Of a DNA stretch of 64,000 bases, positions 52,344 to 61,993 are shown one piece after another (the first letter of the stretch is position 1; every line of letters starts with the position of its first letter). The notes under the pieces are model-generated. The model was not told where the DNA came from. It was given only the letters and a program-made list of their open reading frames with translations, and did not search any database. This stretch comes from Cyanobium sp. Morenito 9A2. Lineage in GTDB: Bacteria; Cyanobacteriota; Cyanobacteriia; PCC-6307; Cyanobiaceae. The DNA lies in assembly GCF_024345575.1 (NCBI RefSeq), contig NZ_JAGQBJ010000004.1:124001-188000 (forward strand), written 5' to 3'. A program made the position numbers and the translations under genes.

Positions 52344-55295
52344 TCAGCTCAGCACCCCGATGCAACGGCCGCAGAGCAGGGGATGGGCGGGATGGTGGCC
52401 CACATCGGATTCGATGTGCCAGCAGCGCTCGCACTTGCAGCCCTCGGCTTGGGCGATGCGCACCGTGAGGCCTTCTTCGCTGGCTTCGGCCAGGGGGGTG
52501 GCGATCGGCTCACCCCCCAGCGTCAGCTTCGACACCAGCAGCCAGTCGGCCAGGTTGTCCACCTCGGGGTTGGGGCTGGCCTGCAGCCAGGTCAGGGCCA
52601 TCCTCCAGGGCTCACCGGCTGTCCCTTCCTCGATCACCAGATGCACGTTTGCCTCGAGCGAGGAGCCGATCGCCCCCTGGTTGCGGGCTCCCTCCAGCTG
52701 ACGGTTCACCTGGGCGCGCAGCTCCCGCAGCCGTGCCACCGCCCCAAGCCTCGCCGTTGCCTCCTCTCCGTCGCCAAGCCAGCGCCCGTTGGCGGGAACG
52801 GTGGGCCAGCCGCGCTCGAACACCGAGCGCTCTGCCACGGGGTAGGGCAGGTTCTGCCAGATGTCCTCGGCCATGTGGCTGAGCACCGGGGCGATCAGCC
52901 CCGCCAACCGCTCCACCACCAGCGAGAGCACCGTCTGGCAGGTGCGGCGCCGGAACGACGAAGCGCCGCTCACATAGAGCCTGTCCTTGGCGATGTCGAG
53001 GTAGAAGTTGGAGAGGTCGACGACGCAGAAGTTCTGCAGCGCCTGGAAAAAGCGGTAAAACTCGAAGCTTTCGAAATGACCGCCCACCTCACCGATCAGC
53101 AGGGCGGTGCGCTGCAGCATCCAGCGGTCCAGCAGGGGTAGATCGGCGATCGCCACGGCATCACCGCCTTCGCTGATGGGCCGCGGGTCGAAGTCGTGGA
53201 GGTTGCCGAGCAGGTAGCGGGCGGTGTTGCGCACCTTGCGGTAGACATCCGCCAGCTGCTTGACGATTCCCGGCCCCAGGGGCACGTCGGCGGAATAGTC
53301 GACCGAACTCACCCACAGCCGCAGCACATCGGCGCCATAGGCAGGCTCCTGCTTCTCGTTCTTCCCCCCCTCGACGAGCACCGCCGGATCGACGACGTTG
53401 CCCAGTGATTTGCTCATCTTGCGGCCCTTCTCATCGAGGGTGAAGCCATGGGTGAGCACGCGCCGGTAGGGGGCGGTGCCGTTGACGGCCACCGAGGTGA
53501 GCAGGCTGGATTGGAACCAGCCCCGGTGCTGGTCGGAGCCCTCCAGGTAGAGGTCGGCGGGGTAGTTGAGGCCCTCTCCCAGGCCACGGCCGTCGCGGAG
53601 GCCCCCGAGCACGCCGGCCCAGGAGGAGCCTGAGTCGAACCACACATCCATGGTGTCGGTGCCCTTGCGCCACTGCGCCGCCTCGGCGGCCCGATCCGGC
53701 GGCAGCAGCTCGGCCTCGCCCCGCTCCCACCAAATGTCCGAGCCGTGCTCGGCAATCAGTTGTTGCACGTGGGCGAGGCTGGCCTGATCGAGCAGCACCT
53801 CACCGGTGCTGCGGTGATAGAAGACCGGGATCGGCACCCCCCAGGTGCGCTGGCGCGAGATGCACCAGTCGCCCCGGTCGCGCACCATCGCCTCGATACG
53901 GTTGCGGCCGCTGGCCGGCAGCCACGCCACCTGCTCGATCGCGTCGAGGGCCTGGGCGCGGAAGCCCTCCACAGAGGCGAACCATTGTTCGGTGGCCCGG
54001 AAGATGGTGGGTTTCTTGGTGCGCCAGTCGTAGGGGTAGCGGTGGGCGTAGCGCTCCTGCTTGAGCAGGGCGCCGGCGGCCTCCAGGGCCTCGATGATCG
54101 TGCCGTTGGCGTCCTTGAGCACGTTGAGCCCTGCGAAGGGGCCGGCCTCGGCGGTGAGGGTGCCGGACTCGTCCACGGGGCAGAGCACCGCCAGGCCGTA
54201 CTTCTTGCCGGTGTTGAAGTCGTCGACGCCGTGGCCGGGGGCCGTGTGCACCAGCCCCGTGCCGGTTTCGGTGGTGATGTAGTCGCCTCCGAGCACCACT
54301 GGGCTGAGGCGCTCCAGCAGCGGATGGCGGTAGTGGATCCCCTCGAGCTCGGCGCCCTTGAGCGAGACGATCGGCTCCAGTTCAAGCCCCAGCACGCCGC
54401 GAAGGCTCTCCACCAGCTCGGCGGCCACGATCAGCTGACGGGCTGATCCAGCGCCTGCGGCATCGCCCACCACCCGGCAGACGGCGTAGTCGAGGGCGCC
54501 GTTCACCGACACCGCCAGGTTGGCGGGCAGGGTCCAGGGGGTGGTGGTCCAGATGGCCACGGCGAGGGCACCGGCCTCGGTGGCGACGCCGGCAGCCGCC
54601 AGCTTCGAGCCCAGTGCCGCCGGCACCGCCGTCACCGGAAAGGCCACGTAGACGCTGGGGGAGGTGTGGCCGTCGGGATACTCCAGTTCGGCCTCGGCCA
54701 GGGCGGTGCGGGAACTGGGGCTCCAGTGCACGGGCTTGAGGCCCCGGTAGATATGGCCCGCCAGCACCATGCGGCCGAACACCTCGATCTGGGCGGCCTC
54801 GTAGGACTTGTCCAGAGTCAGGTAGGGGCGTTCCCAATCGGCCCAGATGCCCCAGCGCTCAAAGCCCGCCTTCTGGATCGCCACCTGCTCGCGGGCGTAG
54901 GCCTGGGCCTTTTCGCGCAGGGAGGTGGGGGTGAGCGCCTGGCGCTCGTCGCTGCTCAGGCTCTGGAGCACCTTGAGTTCGATCGGCAGCCCGTGGCAGT
55001 CCCAGCCGGGCACGAACCGGGCCCGCTTGCCTTGCAGCAGGGCGTGCTTGTTGATGATGTCCTTGAGGATCTTGTTGAGAGCGTGGCCCACGTGCAGGGC
55101 CCCGTTGGCGTAGGGGGGACCGTCGTGGAGCGTGAAGGTCGCGCCGGGATTGTCGCGGCTCAGCTGTTCGTACAGGCCCCACTCCGCCCACAGGGCCTGC
55201 AGTTCCGGCTCGCGCACCTTCGCGTTGGCCCGCATCCCGAAGGGCGTCTGCAGCAGGTTCAGCGTGTCCTTGTAGGAGACCGGGCTGGCGGTCAC
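52344..55295 (-). CDS. ileS: Isoleucine-tRNA ligase
   Basis: This class I aminoacyl-tRNA synthetase has 983 residues. The HIGH motif is the H-V-G-H of A-L-H-V-G-H-A-L-N-K near residue 70, and the KMSKS motif is G-R-K-M-S-K-S-L-G near 630. The editing domain carries T-T-T-P-W-T-L-P near 250, and a C-terminal zinc finger has C-E-R-C-W-H and L-C-G-R-C. Full length and intact. The start is GTG at 55295. Confidence 0.97.
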   Translation of the reverse strand: MTASPVSYKDTLNLLQTPFGMRANAKVREPELQALWAEWGLYEQLSRDNPGATFTLHDGPPYANGALHVGHALNKILKDIINKHALLQGKRARFVPGWDCHGLPIELKVLQSLSSDERQALTPTSLREKAQAYAREQVAIQKAGFERWGIWADWERPYLTLDKSYEAAQIEVFGRMVLAGHIYRGLKPVHWSPSSRTALAEAELEYPDGHTSPSVYVAFPVTAVPAALGSKLAAAGVATEAGALAVAIWTTTPWTLPANLAVSVNGALDYAVCRVVGDAAGAGSARQLIVAAELVESLRGVLGLELEPIVSLKGAELEGIHYRHPLLERLSPVVLGGDYITTETGTGLVHTAPGHGVDDFNTGKKYGLAVLCPVDESGTLTAEAGPFAGLNVLKDANGTIIEALEAAGALLKQERYAHRYPYDWRTKKPTIFRATEQWFASVEGFRAQALDAIEQVAWLPASGRNRIEAMVRDRGDWCISRQRTWGVPIPVFYHRSTGEVLLDQASLAHVQQLIAEHGSDIWWERGEAELLPPDRAAEAAQWRKGTDTMDVWFDSGSSWAGVLGGLRDGRGLGEGLNYPADLYLEGSDQHRGWFQSSLLTSVAVNGTAPYRRVLTHGFTLDEKGRKMSKSLGNVVDPAVLVEGGKNEKQEPAYGADVLRLWVSSVDYSADVPLGPGIVKQLADVYRKVRNTARYLLGNLHDFDPRPISEGGDAVAIADLPLLDRWMLQRTALLIGEVGGHFESFEFYRFFQALQNFCVVDLSNFYLDIAKDRLYVSGASSFRRRTCQTVLSLVVERLAGLIAPVLSHMAEDIWQNLPYPVAERSVFERGWPTVPANGRWLGDGEEATARLGAVARLRELRAQVNRQLEGARNQGAIGSSLEANVHLVIEEGTAGEPWRMALTWLQASPNPEVDNLADWLLVSKLTLGGEPIATPLAEASEEGLTVRIAQAEGCKCERCWHIESDVGHHPAHPLLCGRCIGVLS

Positions 55296-55363
55296 GGCGC
55301 CGGGGGCAGCAAGTGGGGATTATCGACCCTGGGGTGGGCAGGACCCGCTTCCCGCTTGGGGGT

Positions 55364-56020
55364 TCAGCCTGCGTTGGCCTGGTCCGGGTGTTCCACCGGG
55401 TCCGCTTCTGGGCCGTTGTGGGCCTCGATCAGGGCAGCGATGGCGGCAAAGGAACTCACCTCGACGGTGTCGGGCTCACGGCTGGTTTGCTGGTTCTGCT
55501 CGATGGCGGCGGCCCTTGGTGCAGCCTCCCCAGCCTCCGCGGTGTCGGCGCCGCTTTCGTTGTAATCCGCGACCGGTGGCGCATGAACCGCTTCGGTTTC
55601 CGGCCGCACCCAGCGCTTGGCGGCGGCCTTCGGCTGGGGCGCGAGGGCCCGGCGCAGTTGTGCGGCGGCCTGGGCCCCCTGGCCCAGCAGCAGGCCCAGG
55701 CTTGAGGCCAGTTCCGAGAGGCCCGTGCGCCAGCGCTCGCTCGAGGTCAGCCGTTGTTGCTCCTCGGGGCTGAGCTGAGACCAGCGCAGCTGCACCACCT
55801 CCGTTCCCAGTCGGCCGATCAGCAGTCCACCGCAGAGCACCGCCAGCATCGGCGCGCCCGTGAGCCGGTCGGCGCTGGTGACCAGCACCAGCCCCAGCAG
55901 CAGTACGACGGCGCCCCAGAAGGCATCGCGGGGGCGGCTCAACTCGTTGGCCAGCAGGGGGAGCAGCAGGGCCAGCACACCCAGCAGTAACGCCAGGGTG
56001 CCGCCGACGGTGGCCAGCAT
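55364..56020 (-). CDS. Ycf66 family membrane protein
   Basis: The protein of 218 residues has three N-terminal hydrophobic segments (about 5-23, 34-49 and 54-72), with A-D-R-L-T-G-A-P near 51 and V-Q-L-R-W-S-Q-L near 77, as in Ycf66. The rest is a charged Ala-rich tail (to 218). Ycf66 is conserved in cyanobacteria and many plastids; its function is unknown. ATG at 56020. It lies between ileS and tRNA-Leu. Confidence 0.8.
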   Translation of the reverse strand: MLATVGGTLALLLGVLALLLPLLANELSRPRDAFWGAVVLLLGLVLVTSADRLTGAPMLAVLCGGLLIGRLGTEVVQLRWSQLSPEEQQRLTSSERWRTGLSELASSLGLLLGQGAQAAAQLRRALAPQPKAAAKRWVRPETEAVHAPPVADYNESGADTAEAGEAAPRAAAIEQNQQTSREPDTVEVSSFAAIAALIEAHNGPEADPVEHPDQANAG

Positions 56021-56074
56021 GGATTCGCGGAGCGCTTGTCCGCCATTCTGAGTCGGTCCCTACAGTCGGCGCCT

Positions 56075-56156
56075 GCCCACCTGGCGGAATTGGTAGACGC
56101 GCTGGTTTTAGGTACCAGTGGCTTAGGTCGTGGGGGTTCAAGTCCCCCGGTGGGCA
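56075..56156 (+). tRNA. tRNA-Leu (anticodon UAG)
   Basis: A type II tRNA of 82 bases. Acceptor GCCCACC pairs with GGTGGGC. The anticodon stem CTGGT/ACCAG holds loop TTTAGGT, with TAG at 56109-56111. A long variable arm (TGGCTTAGGTCG region) precedes the T arm GGGGG-TTCAAGT-CCCCC. The discriminator is A. It lies 55 bases upstream of crtR on the same strand. Confidence 0.97.
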
Positions 56157-56214
56157 TCGAACGGTTTCTCCTTATGGTGGTTCGGCGATTGGTTGGCAGG
56201 TGCGACTCCGGGCG

Positions 56215-57240
56215 ATGACGCAAGCACTGCACACCGCTCCTGATCTGTCCCCAGTCCTCGACCAGCTTCCCCATGGGCAGCGCTCGGTGCCGCGGGAGTT
56301 CCTTGATGCGCCTTCCCCCTGGAATCCCACGGTGGGCCTGTTCCTGGGGGGCTATGGCCTGGCGGCTCTGACGATCTGGGGCTGGTTCGTGGGCGGCTGG
56401 CCCCTGCCGGCGCTCCTGGCCACGGGTTTTCTGGCCATGCACCTGGAGGGCACCGTCCTCCACGACGCTTGCCATAACGCCGCCCACCCCCATCGTTTCT
56501 GGAACGCGCTGATGGGCCACGGCTCGGCGTTTCTGCTGGGCTTCAGTTTTCCGGTGTTCACCCGGGTGCATCTGCAGCACCACGCCCATGTGAACGATCC
56601 CAAGAACGACCCCGACCACATCGTGTCCACCTTCGGGCCGCTGTGGCTGATCGCCCCTCGGTTTTTCTATCATGAAGTGTTCTTTTTCCGCCGCCGCCTG
56701 TGGCGCCATAACGAGCTGTTGGAGTGGGGGCTGGCCCGGGGCCTGTTCCTGGCGATCGTGATCGCTTCGATCAAGTACGGCTTCATCGATTTCGTCTTCA
56801 ACTGCTGGTTCGCCCCTGCCCTGATGCTGGGGGTCACCCTTGGGCTGTTCTTCGACTACCTGCCCCACCGGCCGTTCCAGTCGCGCAACCGCTGGCATAA
56901 CGCCCGGATTTACCCCGGCAGGCTGATGAACCTGCTGATCCTGGGCCAGAATTACCATCTGGTGCACCATCTCTGGCCCTCGATTCCCTGGTTTGAGTAC
57001 CAGGCGGCCTACAGGGCCACCAAGCCCCTGCTCGATGCCAAGGGCTCACCCCAGCGGCTGGGCATCTTCGAGAGCCGCACCGACACCCTCAACCTGCTCT
57101 ACGACATCCTGCTGGGCATCCGCAGCCACCGTCGGCGGCGCAGCAAACTGCGTCCCTTGGCGGCGTTGATGCCCAGTTTCCGCGCCCGGCGTCATGTGCT
57201 CGAACTGTTGCATCGCACGGCGGTGTCGCCCCTGCGCTGA
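56215..57240 (+). CDS. crtR: Beta-carotene 3-hydroxylase
   Basis: This membrane di-iron hydroxylase makes zeaxanthin from beta-carotene. Histidine boxes are H83-D-A-C-H87 (with H91), H119-L-Q-H122-H123 and H248-L-V-H251-H252. The 341-residue length and multiple spans fit the CrtR branch of the fatty-acid-desaturase-like superfamily. ATG at 56215 is chosen; the upstream frame start is GTG 56200. Confidence 0.93.
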   Translation: MTQALHTAPDLSPVLDQLPHGQRSVPREFLDAPSPWNPTVGLFLGGYGLAALTIWGWFVGGWPLPALLATGFLAMHLEGTVLHDACHNAAHPHRFWNALMGHGSAFLLGFSFPVFTRVHLQHHAHVNDPKNDPDHIVSTFGPLWLIAPRFFYHEVFFFRRRLWRHNELLEWGLARGLFLAIVIASIKYGFIDFVFNCWFAPALMLGVTLGLFFDYLPHRPFQSRNRWHNARIYPGRLMNLLILGQNYHLVHHLWPSIPWFEYQAAYRATKPLLDAKGSPQRLGIFESRTDTLNLLYDILLGIRSHRRRRSKLRPLAALMPSFRARRHVLELLHRTAVSPLR

Positions 57241-57269
57241 GCCCATCTGCACCGAGTTTCTGAGGTGGT

Positions 57270-57563
57270 TCAGTCCGCCAGGATCTTGGGCACCCGGAAG
57301 AAGTCCCCTTCCCGCTGGGGGGCCTGGTCGAGCAGGGCCTCGCGCACCGGGGTCGGCTCCACCAGGTCCTCCCGGGTGGTGTTGACCACCTCCACGGCCC
57401 GGGTGGTGGGAGGCACCCCGGCGGTGTCCACCTGCTCCAGGTGGGCCACGTACTCCAGGATCCGCTCCAGCTGGCCGGTGTAGGTGGCGATCTTTTCTTC
57501 GGGAAGATCCAGGCGGGCCAAATGGGCCACCTTGCGGACGTCGTCGGCTGTGATCCTGCTCAT
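57270..57563 (-). CDS. gatC: Glutamyl/aspartyl-tRNA amidotransferase subunit C
   Basis: The 97-residue protein has [10 protein letters not shown] near residue 9, [11 protein letters not shown] near 32 and the C-terminal [10 protein letters not shown]. It stabilises GatAB for transamidation of mis-charged Gln/Asn tRNAs. The open frame starts at 57596, but ATG 57563 gives the M-S-R-I-T start normal for GatC. gatA and gatB are not in the window. Confidence 0.92.
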   Translation of the reverse strand: MSRITADDVRKVAHLARLDLPEEKIATYTGQLERILEYVAHLEQVDTAGVPPTTRAVEVVNTTREDLVEPTPVREALLDQAPQREGDFFRVPKILAD

Positions 57564-57608
57564 GGCATCTCGAAGGCCCGCGCCAGGGACCGGCATCTGT
57601 GGGCGAAC

Positions 57609-58406
57609 CTAATCGGCGGTGCTCGCCTCTTCGCCCAGGAAGCCCTCCAGATCAGCCGCCAGGGCGGTGGCCGCCTCATCGAGGAAGCGTGCCCCATGGG
57701 CCGGGGAGGCGAGAAAGGGATCGGAGCCCATTCGCCCGTCGGGGTGGCGGCGCCGGAAATCCTCAGGCCCATGGATTGGCCCGGCCGGTGCCGGCTCCGG
57801 CAGGGGGCGCTGTTTGGCCACCAGGCTGGGTTCCAGGTGCAGGGTGAGGGCGATTTCGCTGGGGGTGGCATGGTGACCCTCCCGCTCTCCGTAAAGCGCC
57901 TGGGCCGTGCGCATCACCGGGCCGGCTGTGAACCAGTTGGCCAGTTTGAAGCGCAGGCGCCCGGCGTTGGCAAGGCCGCGGCTGGCGGCCGTGGCGTGGG
58001 CCTGGGCAAAGGCCGCCCGGGCGGTGGCGATGTTGCCGCCATGGCCGTTGATCACGTAGATGCGCTCAAAGCCATGGCGCGCCAGGGACAGCACCACGTC
58101 GTGGAGCACCGCCAGCAGGGTGGAGGGCTGGAGACTGATCGTGCCGGCGAAACCCAGGTGGTGTTCGGCCATGCCGAAAGCCTGGGCGGGGGTCACGAGC
58201 ACGCCGCTGCGGCGTCCTACCTCCAGGGCCACGGCCTCGGCGGTGAGGGCATCGGTGCCGATGGCGCCGGTGGGGCCGTGCTGCTCGGTGGAGCCCAGGG
58301 GCACGATCACCCCTTTCTGGTGCTCCAGGTAGGCCTCCACTTCCGGCCAGCTGCGCAGTTGCAGGCGGATCGCTTCAGTGGTGGTGGACGGGATCGGATC
58401 AGACAC
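57609..58406 (-). CDS. Creatininase-family amidohydrolase
   Basis: The protein has 265 residues. Metal-binding signatures include P-L-G-S-T-E-Q-H-G-P near residue 36, with Glu and His ligands, G-T-D-A-L-T-A near 50, N-G-H-G-G-N near 120 and H-H-A-T-P-S-E near 178. In bacteria the family covers creatininase and enzymes of mycofactocin or riboflavin/F420-type cofactor routes; the substrate here is unknown. It is probably cotranscribed with gatC. The start is GTG 58406. Confidence 0.85.
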   Translation of the reverse strand: MSDPIPSTTTEAIRLQLRSWPEVEAYLEHQKGVIVPLGSTEQHGPTGAIGTDALTAEAVALEVGRRSGVLVTPAQAFGMAEHHLGFAGTISLQPSTLLAVLHDVVLSLARHGFERIYVINGHGGNIATARAAFAQAHATAASRGLANAGRLRFKLANWFTAGPVMRTAQALYGEREGHHATPSEIALTLHLEPSLVAKQRPLPEPAPAGPIHGPEDFRRRHPDGRMGSDPFLASPAHGARFLDEAATALAADLEGFLGEEASTAD

Positions 58407-58516
58407 GGCGGGTGGTAAAGCGCGCGGACGGTTTGTACGCGAATGGAACCATCATCCCTAGGATCAGGATCGACCGGACTGGATCCGGACGGAGCCCACC
58501 AGGCACCGGAGGCCCG

Positions 58517-58816
58517 ATGCTTCACCGCAAGCTCCAGCGCTTCTGTCATGAGAAGCGCCCGGTATGGGTGTTTGTGAAGGACCAGCAGCGCTGGATCGAA
58601 CAGGCCCTCGTGATCGAACTGGAGGGAGACATGGTCACCCTGCGCTACGACGACGAAGACGACGATGAGCTGCACAGCTGGGAAGAGAGCCTGCGGCTCG
58701 ATTCGATCGGTGCGGTGAGCACCAGGCTGGCCTTCTTCAGCCGCACGGCCCTCGCCGAGGACCTGGAAGTCGCCGAAGATTGCCCCGAATCAGAGCAGCT
58801 GCGCAGCCAGAGCTGA
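58517..58816 (+). CDS. Conserved hypothetical protein, DUF6679-like
   Basis: The 99-residue protein begins M-L-H-R-K-L-Q-R-F-C and has W-V-F-V-K-D-Q-Q-R-W-I-E then G-D-M-V-T-L-R-Y-D-D-E-D-D. The second half contains S-W-E-E-S-L-R-L-D-S-I-G-A-V. This matches my recollection of the cyanobacterial DUF6679 family, of unknown function. ATG at 58517 has a CCGGAGG element just upstream (GGAGG, about 5 bases before). The frame runs open to 58412, which is not used. Confidence 0.75.
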   Translation: MLHRKLQRFCHEKRPVWVFVKDQQRWIEQALVIELEGDMVTLRYDDEDDDELHSWEESLRLDSIGAVSTRLAFFSRTALAEDLEVAEDCPESEQLRSQS

Positions 58817-58858
58817 AGGTCTGGCCGGCGAGCGGATCACTGCAGCAGTGAGTGCGGC

Positions 58859-59002
58859 TCAGTGGGCGGTGCCGTTGCCGTCGTAGTCGTCGGTGTCGTA
58901 GTAGCCGCCACGGGTGCCGAAGAAGACCGTGGCCAGGACGAACAGGCCGCTGCCGGCCAGCAGCACCGTGCCGAGGTTGAAGCCGGAGAGCGCAAGGGAC
59001 AC
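58859..59002 (-). CDS. Small membrane protein with acidic Gly-Tyr tail
   Basis: This 47-residue frame was found by hand. After GTG 59002 comes a short segment and one hydrophobic span (L-L-A-G-S-G-L-F-V-L-A-T-V-F-F), then G-G-Y-Y-D-T-D-D-Y-D-G-N-G-T-A-H at the C-terminus. That tail recalls a small protein conserved in picocyanobacteria, probably thylakoid-associated. I know of no assigned function. The stop is the TGA at 58859-58861. Confidence 0.72.
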   Translation of the reverse strand: MSLALSGFNLGTVLLAGSGLFVLATVFFGTRGGYYDTDDYDGNGTAH

Positions 59003-59084
59003 GGAACCAGAGCGTTGATGGACGCCATTCTGGCGCGCTGCATCGACCTTTTCACTAGTGCTTATCAGGAGGGGCCTTGCCCCT

Positions 59085-59480
59085 TCAATAGGGGCGGTAC
59101 GACTTCTCTTCGCCCAGGGCGGAGCCGTGGCGCTCGTTGAGCTGCCGTTTCAGTACCGCCCGCCGGTCGTTGGTGACGTAAACCGAGCGCGCCAAGGCAA
59201 TGAACGCGGCGCCGAACTCCTGCCGGCGCTCCTGCTCGCGGATGTTGTCTTCGATCGCCCAGAGCTTCAGGTTCACCGCCTTGAGCGCCTCCCGCAGCGC
59301 CGCATCGATGGCCAGGCCTGAATCAACCAGGCTGCTGTTCAGTAGCGCCAGTTCCCTTCGCACGTTGGCCTGAGCCGTCCCCTCGAGCCGCTCGACTTTG
59401 ATCTCCAGGATCGTGATCTTGTCAATCAGCTCACCCACGGAGACGGGGATCGTGATCAGGGCGGGATCAACTGCTCCCAT
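59085..59480 (-). CDS. DUF6165 family protein
   Basis: The 131-residue protein has [20 protein letters not shown] near the start, N-V-R-R-E-L-A-L-L near 50, and [15 protein letters not shown] near 107. It is highly helical and matches DUF6165, which often sits near polysaccharide or glycosyltransferase genes; no function is assigned. The frame is open to 59984, antisense to mpg. ATG at 59480 is chosen, with GAGG about 9 bases before it. Confidence 0.78.
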   Translation of the reverse strand: MGAVDPALITIPVSVGELIDKITILEIKVERLEGTAQANVRRELALLNSSLVDSGLAIDAALREALKAVNLKLWAIEDNIREQERRQEFGAAFIALARSVYVTNDRRAVLKRQLNERHGSALGEEKSYRPY

Positions 59481-59513
59481 GCCGATGGCCTCGGGGGCAA
59501 GCATCATGGCGCC

Positions 59514-60164
59514 GTGAACCACACCATCCCTGCGGGCGTGAGCCAGGCGTTGCCGCGGGCCTTTTTCGCGCGAGCCGCCGAGCAGGTGGCTCCCGAACTG
59601 GTGGGTTGTCTTTTGGTGCGCCGGCGTGCCGATGGTTCCCACCGCTGGGGTGTGGTGGTGGAGACGGAGGCCTACGACCAGAGCGAACCGGGCTGCCACG
59701 GCCATCGCCGGCGCTCTCCGGGCAACGAGACCCTGTTCGGAGCGCCCGCACGCTTCTACGTTTACGTGAGTTACGGGATCCATCACTGCGTGAATGTGGT
59801 GACCGGCCATAACGACTGGGCCAGCGGTGTGCTGCTGCGGGCCGTGGCCCTGCCCGCCCTGCCGGAGGTCCATGAGCGCAGTGCCGCGGGCCCCGGCCTC
59901 CTGGCCCGCTGGTTCGGCCTCGATCGCACCGATGACGGCCGACCGGCCACCCGGGCCCGTGGCCTCTGGCTGGCCCCGCGTCACCCGGGGCTGCCTGAAC
60001 CCCTGGAGTTGGTCCAGACCACTCGGATCGGGGTCTCCCTGGGCCAGGAACTGCCATGGCGCTGGTACCTGCGCCGCAGCCGCAGCGTCAGCCGCCGTGC
60101 CCCAGGCGATCGCCCGCCGCCGCCCCAGCAGGCCTGGAGTCTTCGTGGGGTGCTGGCCCCGTGA
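59514..60164 (+). CDS. DNA-3-methyladenine glycosylase (AAG/MPG family)
   Basis: The protein has 216 residues and matches the human-type AAG family: V-V-V-E-T-E-A-Y (catalytic Glu near residue 50), [15 protein letters not shown] near 61, and [15 protein letters not shown] near 82. It excises alkylated purines from DNA as the first step of base excision repair. The start is GTG 59514. Its stop overlaps the pyrB start (GTGA), giving coupling. Confidence 0.9.
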   Translation: MNHTIPAGVSQALPRAFFARAAEQVAPELVGCLLVRRRADGSHRWGVVVETEAYDQSEPGCHGHRRRSPGNETLFGAPARFYVYVSYGIHHCVNVVTGHNDWASGVLLRAVALPALPEVHERSAAGPGLLARWFGLDRTDDGRPATRARGLWLAPRHPGLPEPLELVQTTRIGVSLGQELPWRWYLRRSRSVSRRAPGDRPPPPQQAWSLRGVLAP

Positions 60165-61198
60165 GCGGCTGGAGCCATCGCCATGTGATCGATCTGGCGG
60201 CCTTCAGTCGCGAGGATTTCGCCACCGTGCTGCAGCTGGCCCAGCGTTTCCGCAACCTGCCCAGCAGCGGTTCCAGGCGGTTGCCAGCTCTGCAGGGGCG
60301 GCTGATGGTCTCCCTCTTCTTCGAAGCCAGCACGCGGACACGCAGCAGCTTTGAGATGGCGGCCCGGCGCCTTTCGGCTGATGTGCAGAGCTTCTCTCCC
60401 GCCTCCAGCTCCCTGAGCAAGGGGGAGAGCTTGCTGGACACCGCCCGCACCTATGTGGCCATGGGTGCCGATGTGCTCGTGGTGCGCCACGGCTGCGCCG
60501 GGGTGCCCGCCAGTCTGGCCCGGGCCCTTGAGGCCAGCGGTGAACGCGTGGCGGTGCTCAACGGCGGCGATGGCCTCCACAGTCACCCGAGTCAGGGGCT
60601 CCTGGATCTGTTCACTCTGGCCCGTCACTTCGCCCCCGAAGACCCGACACCTGAGGCCCTGTCCGGTCGGCGCATCGTGATCGTTGGGGATGTGCTCCAT
60701 TCAAGGGTGGCCCGCTCCAACCTCTGGGCCCTGACGGCCTGTGGCGCCGAGGTGGTGCTCTGCGGACCGCCCACCCTGCTGCCGGAGGCCTTTGCCGCCT
60801 TCGTGGATGCGCCGCCGCCGGGTCAGGCCGACGATCCGGTGCGCGGCCGCGGCCGGGTGCGGATCGAGCGAGAGCTGGAGCGGGCCCTGGAGGGAGCTGA
60901 TGCGGTGATGACCCTGCGCCTGCAGAAGGAGCGCATGCACCAGCACCTGCTCACCAGCCTGGACACCTACCACCGACAGTTCGGGCTCGACCATGCCCGC
61001 CTGGCACGCCTGGGTCCGTCGGTGCCGGTGCTGCACCCTGGGCCGGTGAACCGCGGCGTGGAGCTCAGCGGGGCTTTGCTCGATGACCCCGCTCGCAGCT
61101 TGGTGGAGGAGCAGGTGCGCAACGGCATCCCGATCCGCATGGCTCTGCTCTATCTGCTCAGCGCCATCGACCAAGACAACAGCAGAGAGCTGCGCTGA
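60161..61198 (+). CDS. pyrB: Aspartate carbamoyltransferase catalytic subunit
   Basis: This enzyme commits carbamoyl phosphate and aspartate to pyrimidines. The 345-residue protein has [12 protein letters not shown] near residue 51 (carbamoyl-phosphate site), L-S-K-G-E-S, R-H-G-C-A near 110, [10 protein letters not shown] near 141 and H-P-G-P-V-N-R near 292. GTG at 60161 overlaps the mpg stop by 4 bases. No pyrI is adjacent. Confidence 0.95.
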   Translation: MSGWSHRHVIDLAAFSREDFATVLQLAQRFRNLPSSGSRRLPALQGRLMVSLFFEASTRTRSSFEMAARRLSADVQSFSPASSSLSKGESLLDTARTYVAMGADVLVVRHGCAGVPASLARALEASGERVAVLNGGDGLHSHPSQGLLDLFTLARHFAPEDPTPEALSGRRIVIVGDVLHSRVARSNLWALTACGAEVVLCGPPTLLPEAFAAFVDAPPPGQADDPVRGRGRVRIERELERALEGADAVMTLRLQKERMHQHLLTSLDTYHRQFGLDHARLARLGPSVPVLHPGPVNRGVELSGALLDDPARSLVEEQVRNGIPIRMALLYLLSAIDQDNSRELR

Positions 61199-61585
61199 CG
61201 GGTGGCGATCGCTCGGAGCCATTTGAACAGAAGCCTGAAGTGGGTGTCCTGGCTCGGCATGGAGGGCTGAGGGGCCAGCCCCAGGAGCTGCCTGCCCCTG
61301 ATCTGCAGACCGTGCCATCGGCCACAGCCTGCAGCCGCCCCGGCACGGTCACCCAGCGGCCCATGGGCACCACCGGGCCCGCCATCCCTGGTCGGAGCAA
61401 GCCCATCGCCGTGGGCCCCTAGCGGCTGAGATCGCCGATCACCCGGATGATTGGGCGACTTGGCACCCAGCCCTCAGGCTCCGCCTGCACGCGGCCCCCT
61501 TGATCCCACGGGCAGCCGCAGGAGTCGACCACCAGCCCCTGCGCTTCAGCGGTCATCCGCCCACTGCTTGTCCCTGCTTCCAACC

Positions 61586-61615
61586 GCGTCACCGGGCCTA
61601 AGGGCCCGGTGACGC
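61586..61615. repeat. Perfect 13-bp inverted repeat
   Basis: Bases 61586-61598 are exactly complementary to 61603-61615 around a 4-base TAAG loop. Both arms are very GC-rich. No T-run follows on either side, so it is not a classic intrinsic terminator. Confidence 0.9.
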
Positions 61616-61993
61616 CCGGGGGAGGCCCGAAGGCCAGTTTCGGCGGCGGTGGTAGTGCTCGCTGGGCATGGCCCCTGGTGCAATCGATTCCCGGGATGGA
61701 CCAGCGCGATGCGCGCATCGCAGGCATCGAGTTGCCTGACGTGCTCCCCAGGGGCACGGCGCATCAACTCCTCCACTGAACCTGCCTGTGCGCAACCCCA
61801 GGAACCTCCGCCTTGAGTCCCTCCCCGTCTGGAGCCCTTGGCGGTGGCCCTGATCCAGGGTGGGCTCCGCCTCCTCCAGGACCCCAGCGCCTGGTGGCGG
61901 ATCGCCACCGCATCGACCAGGGCCCTCATCACGGGTGCACGGCTTGCCCGTCGGCATGGGCCGCCTAGGCGCTCGGGGCTCCCGTTGTCTGCA

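Noticed and set aside
58838-58850. CACTGC-A-GCAGTG palindrome
   Set aside because: Six pairs around a one-base loop without a T-run; common by chance and not at a clear regulatory position.
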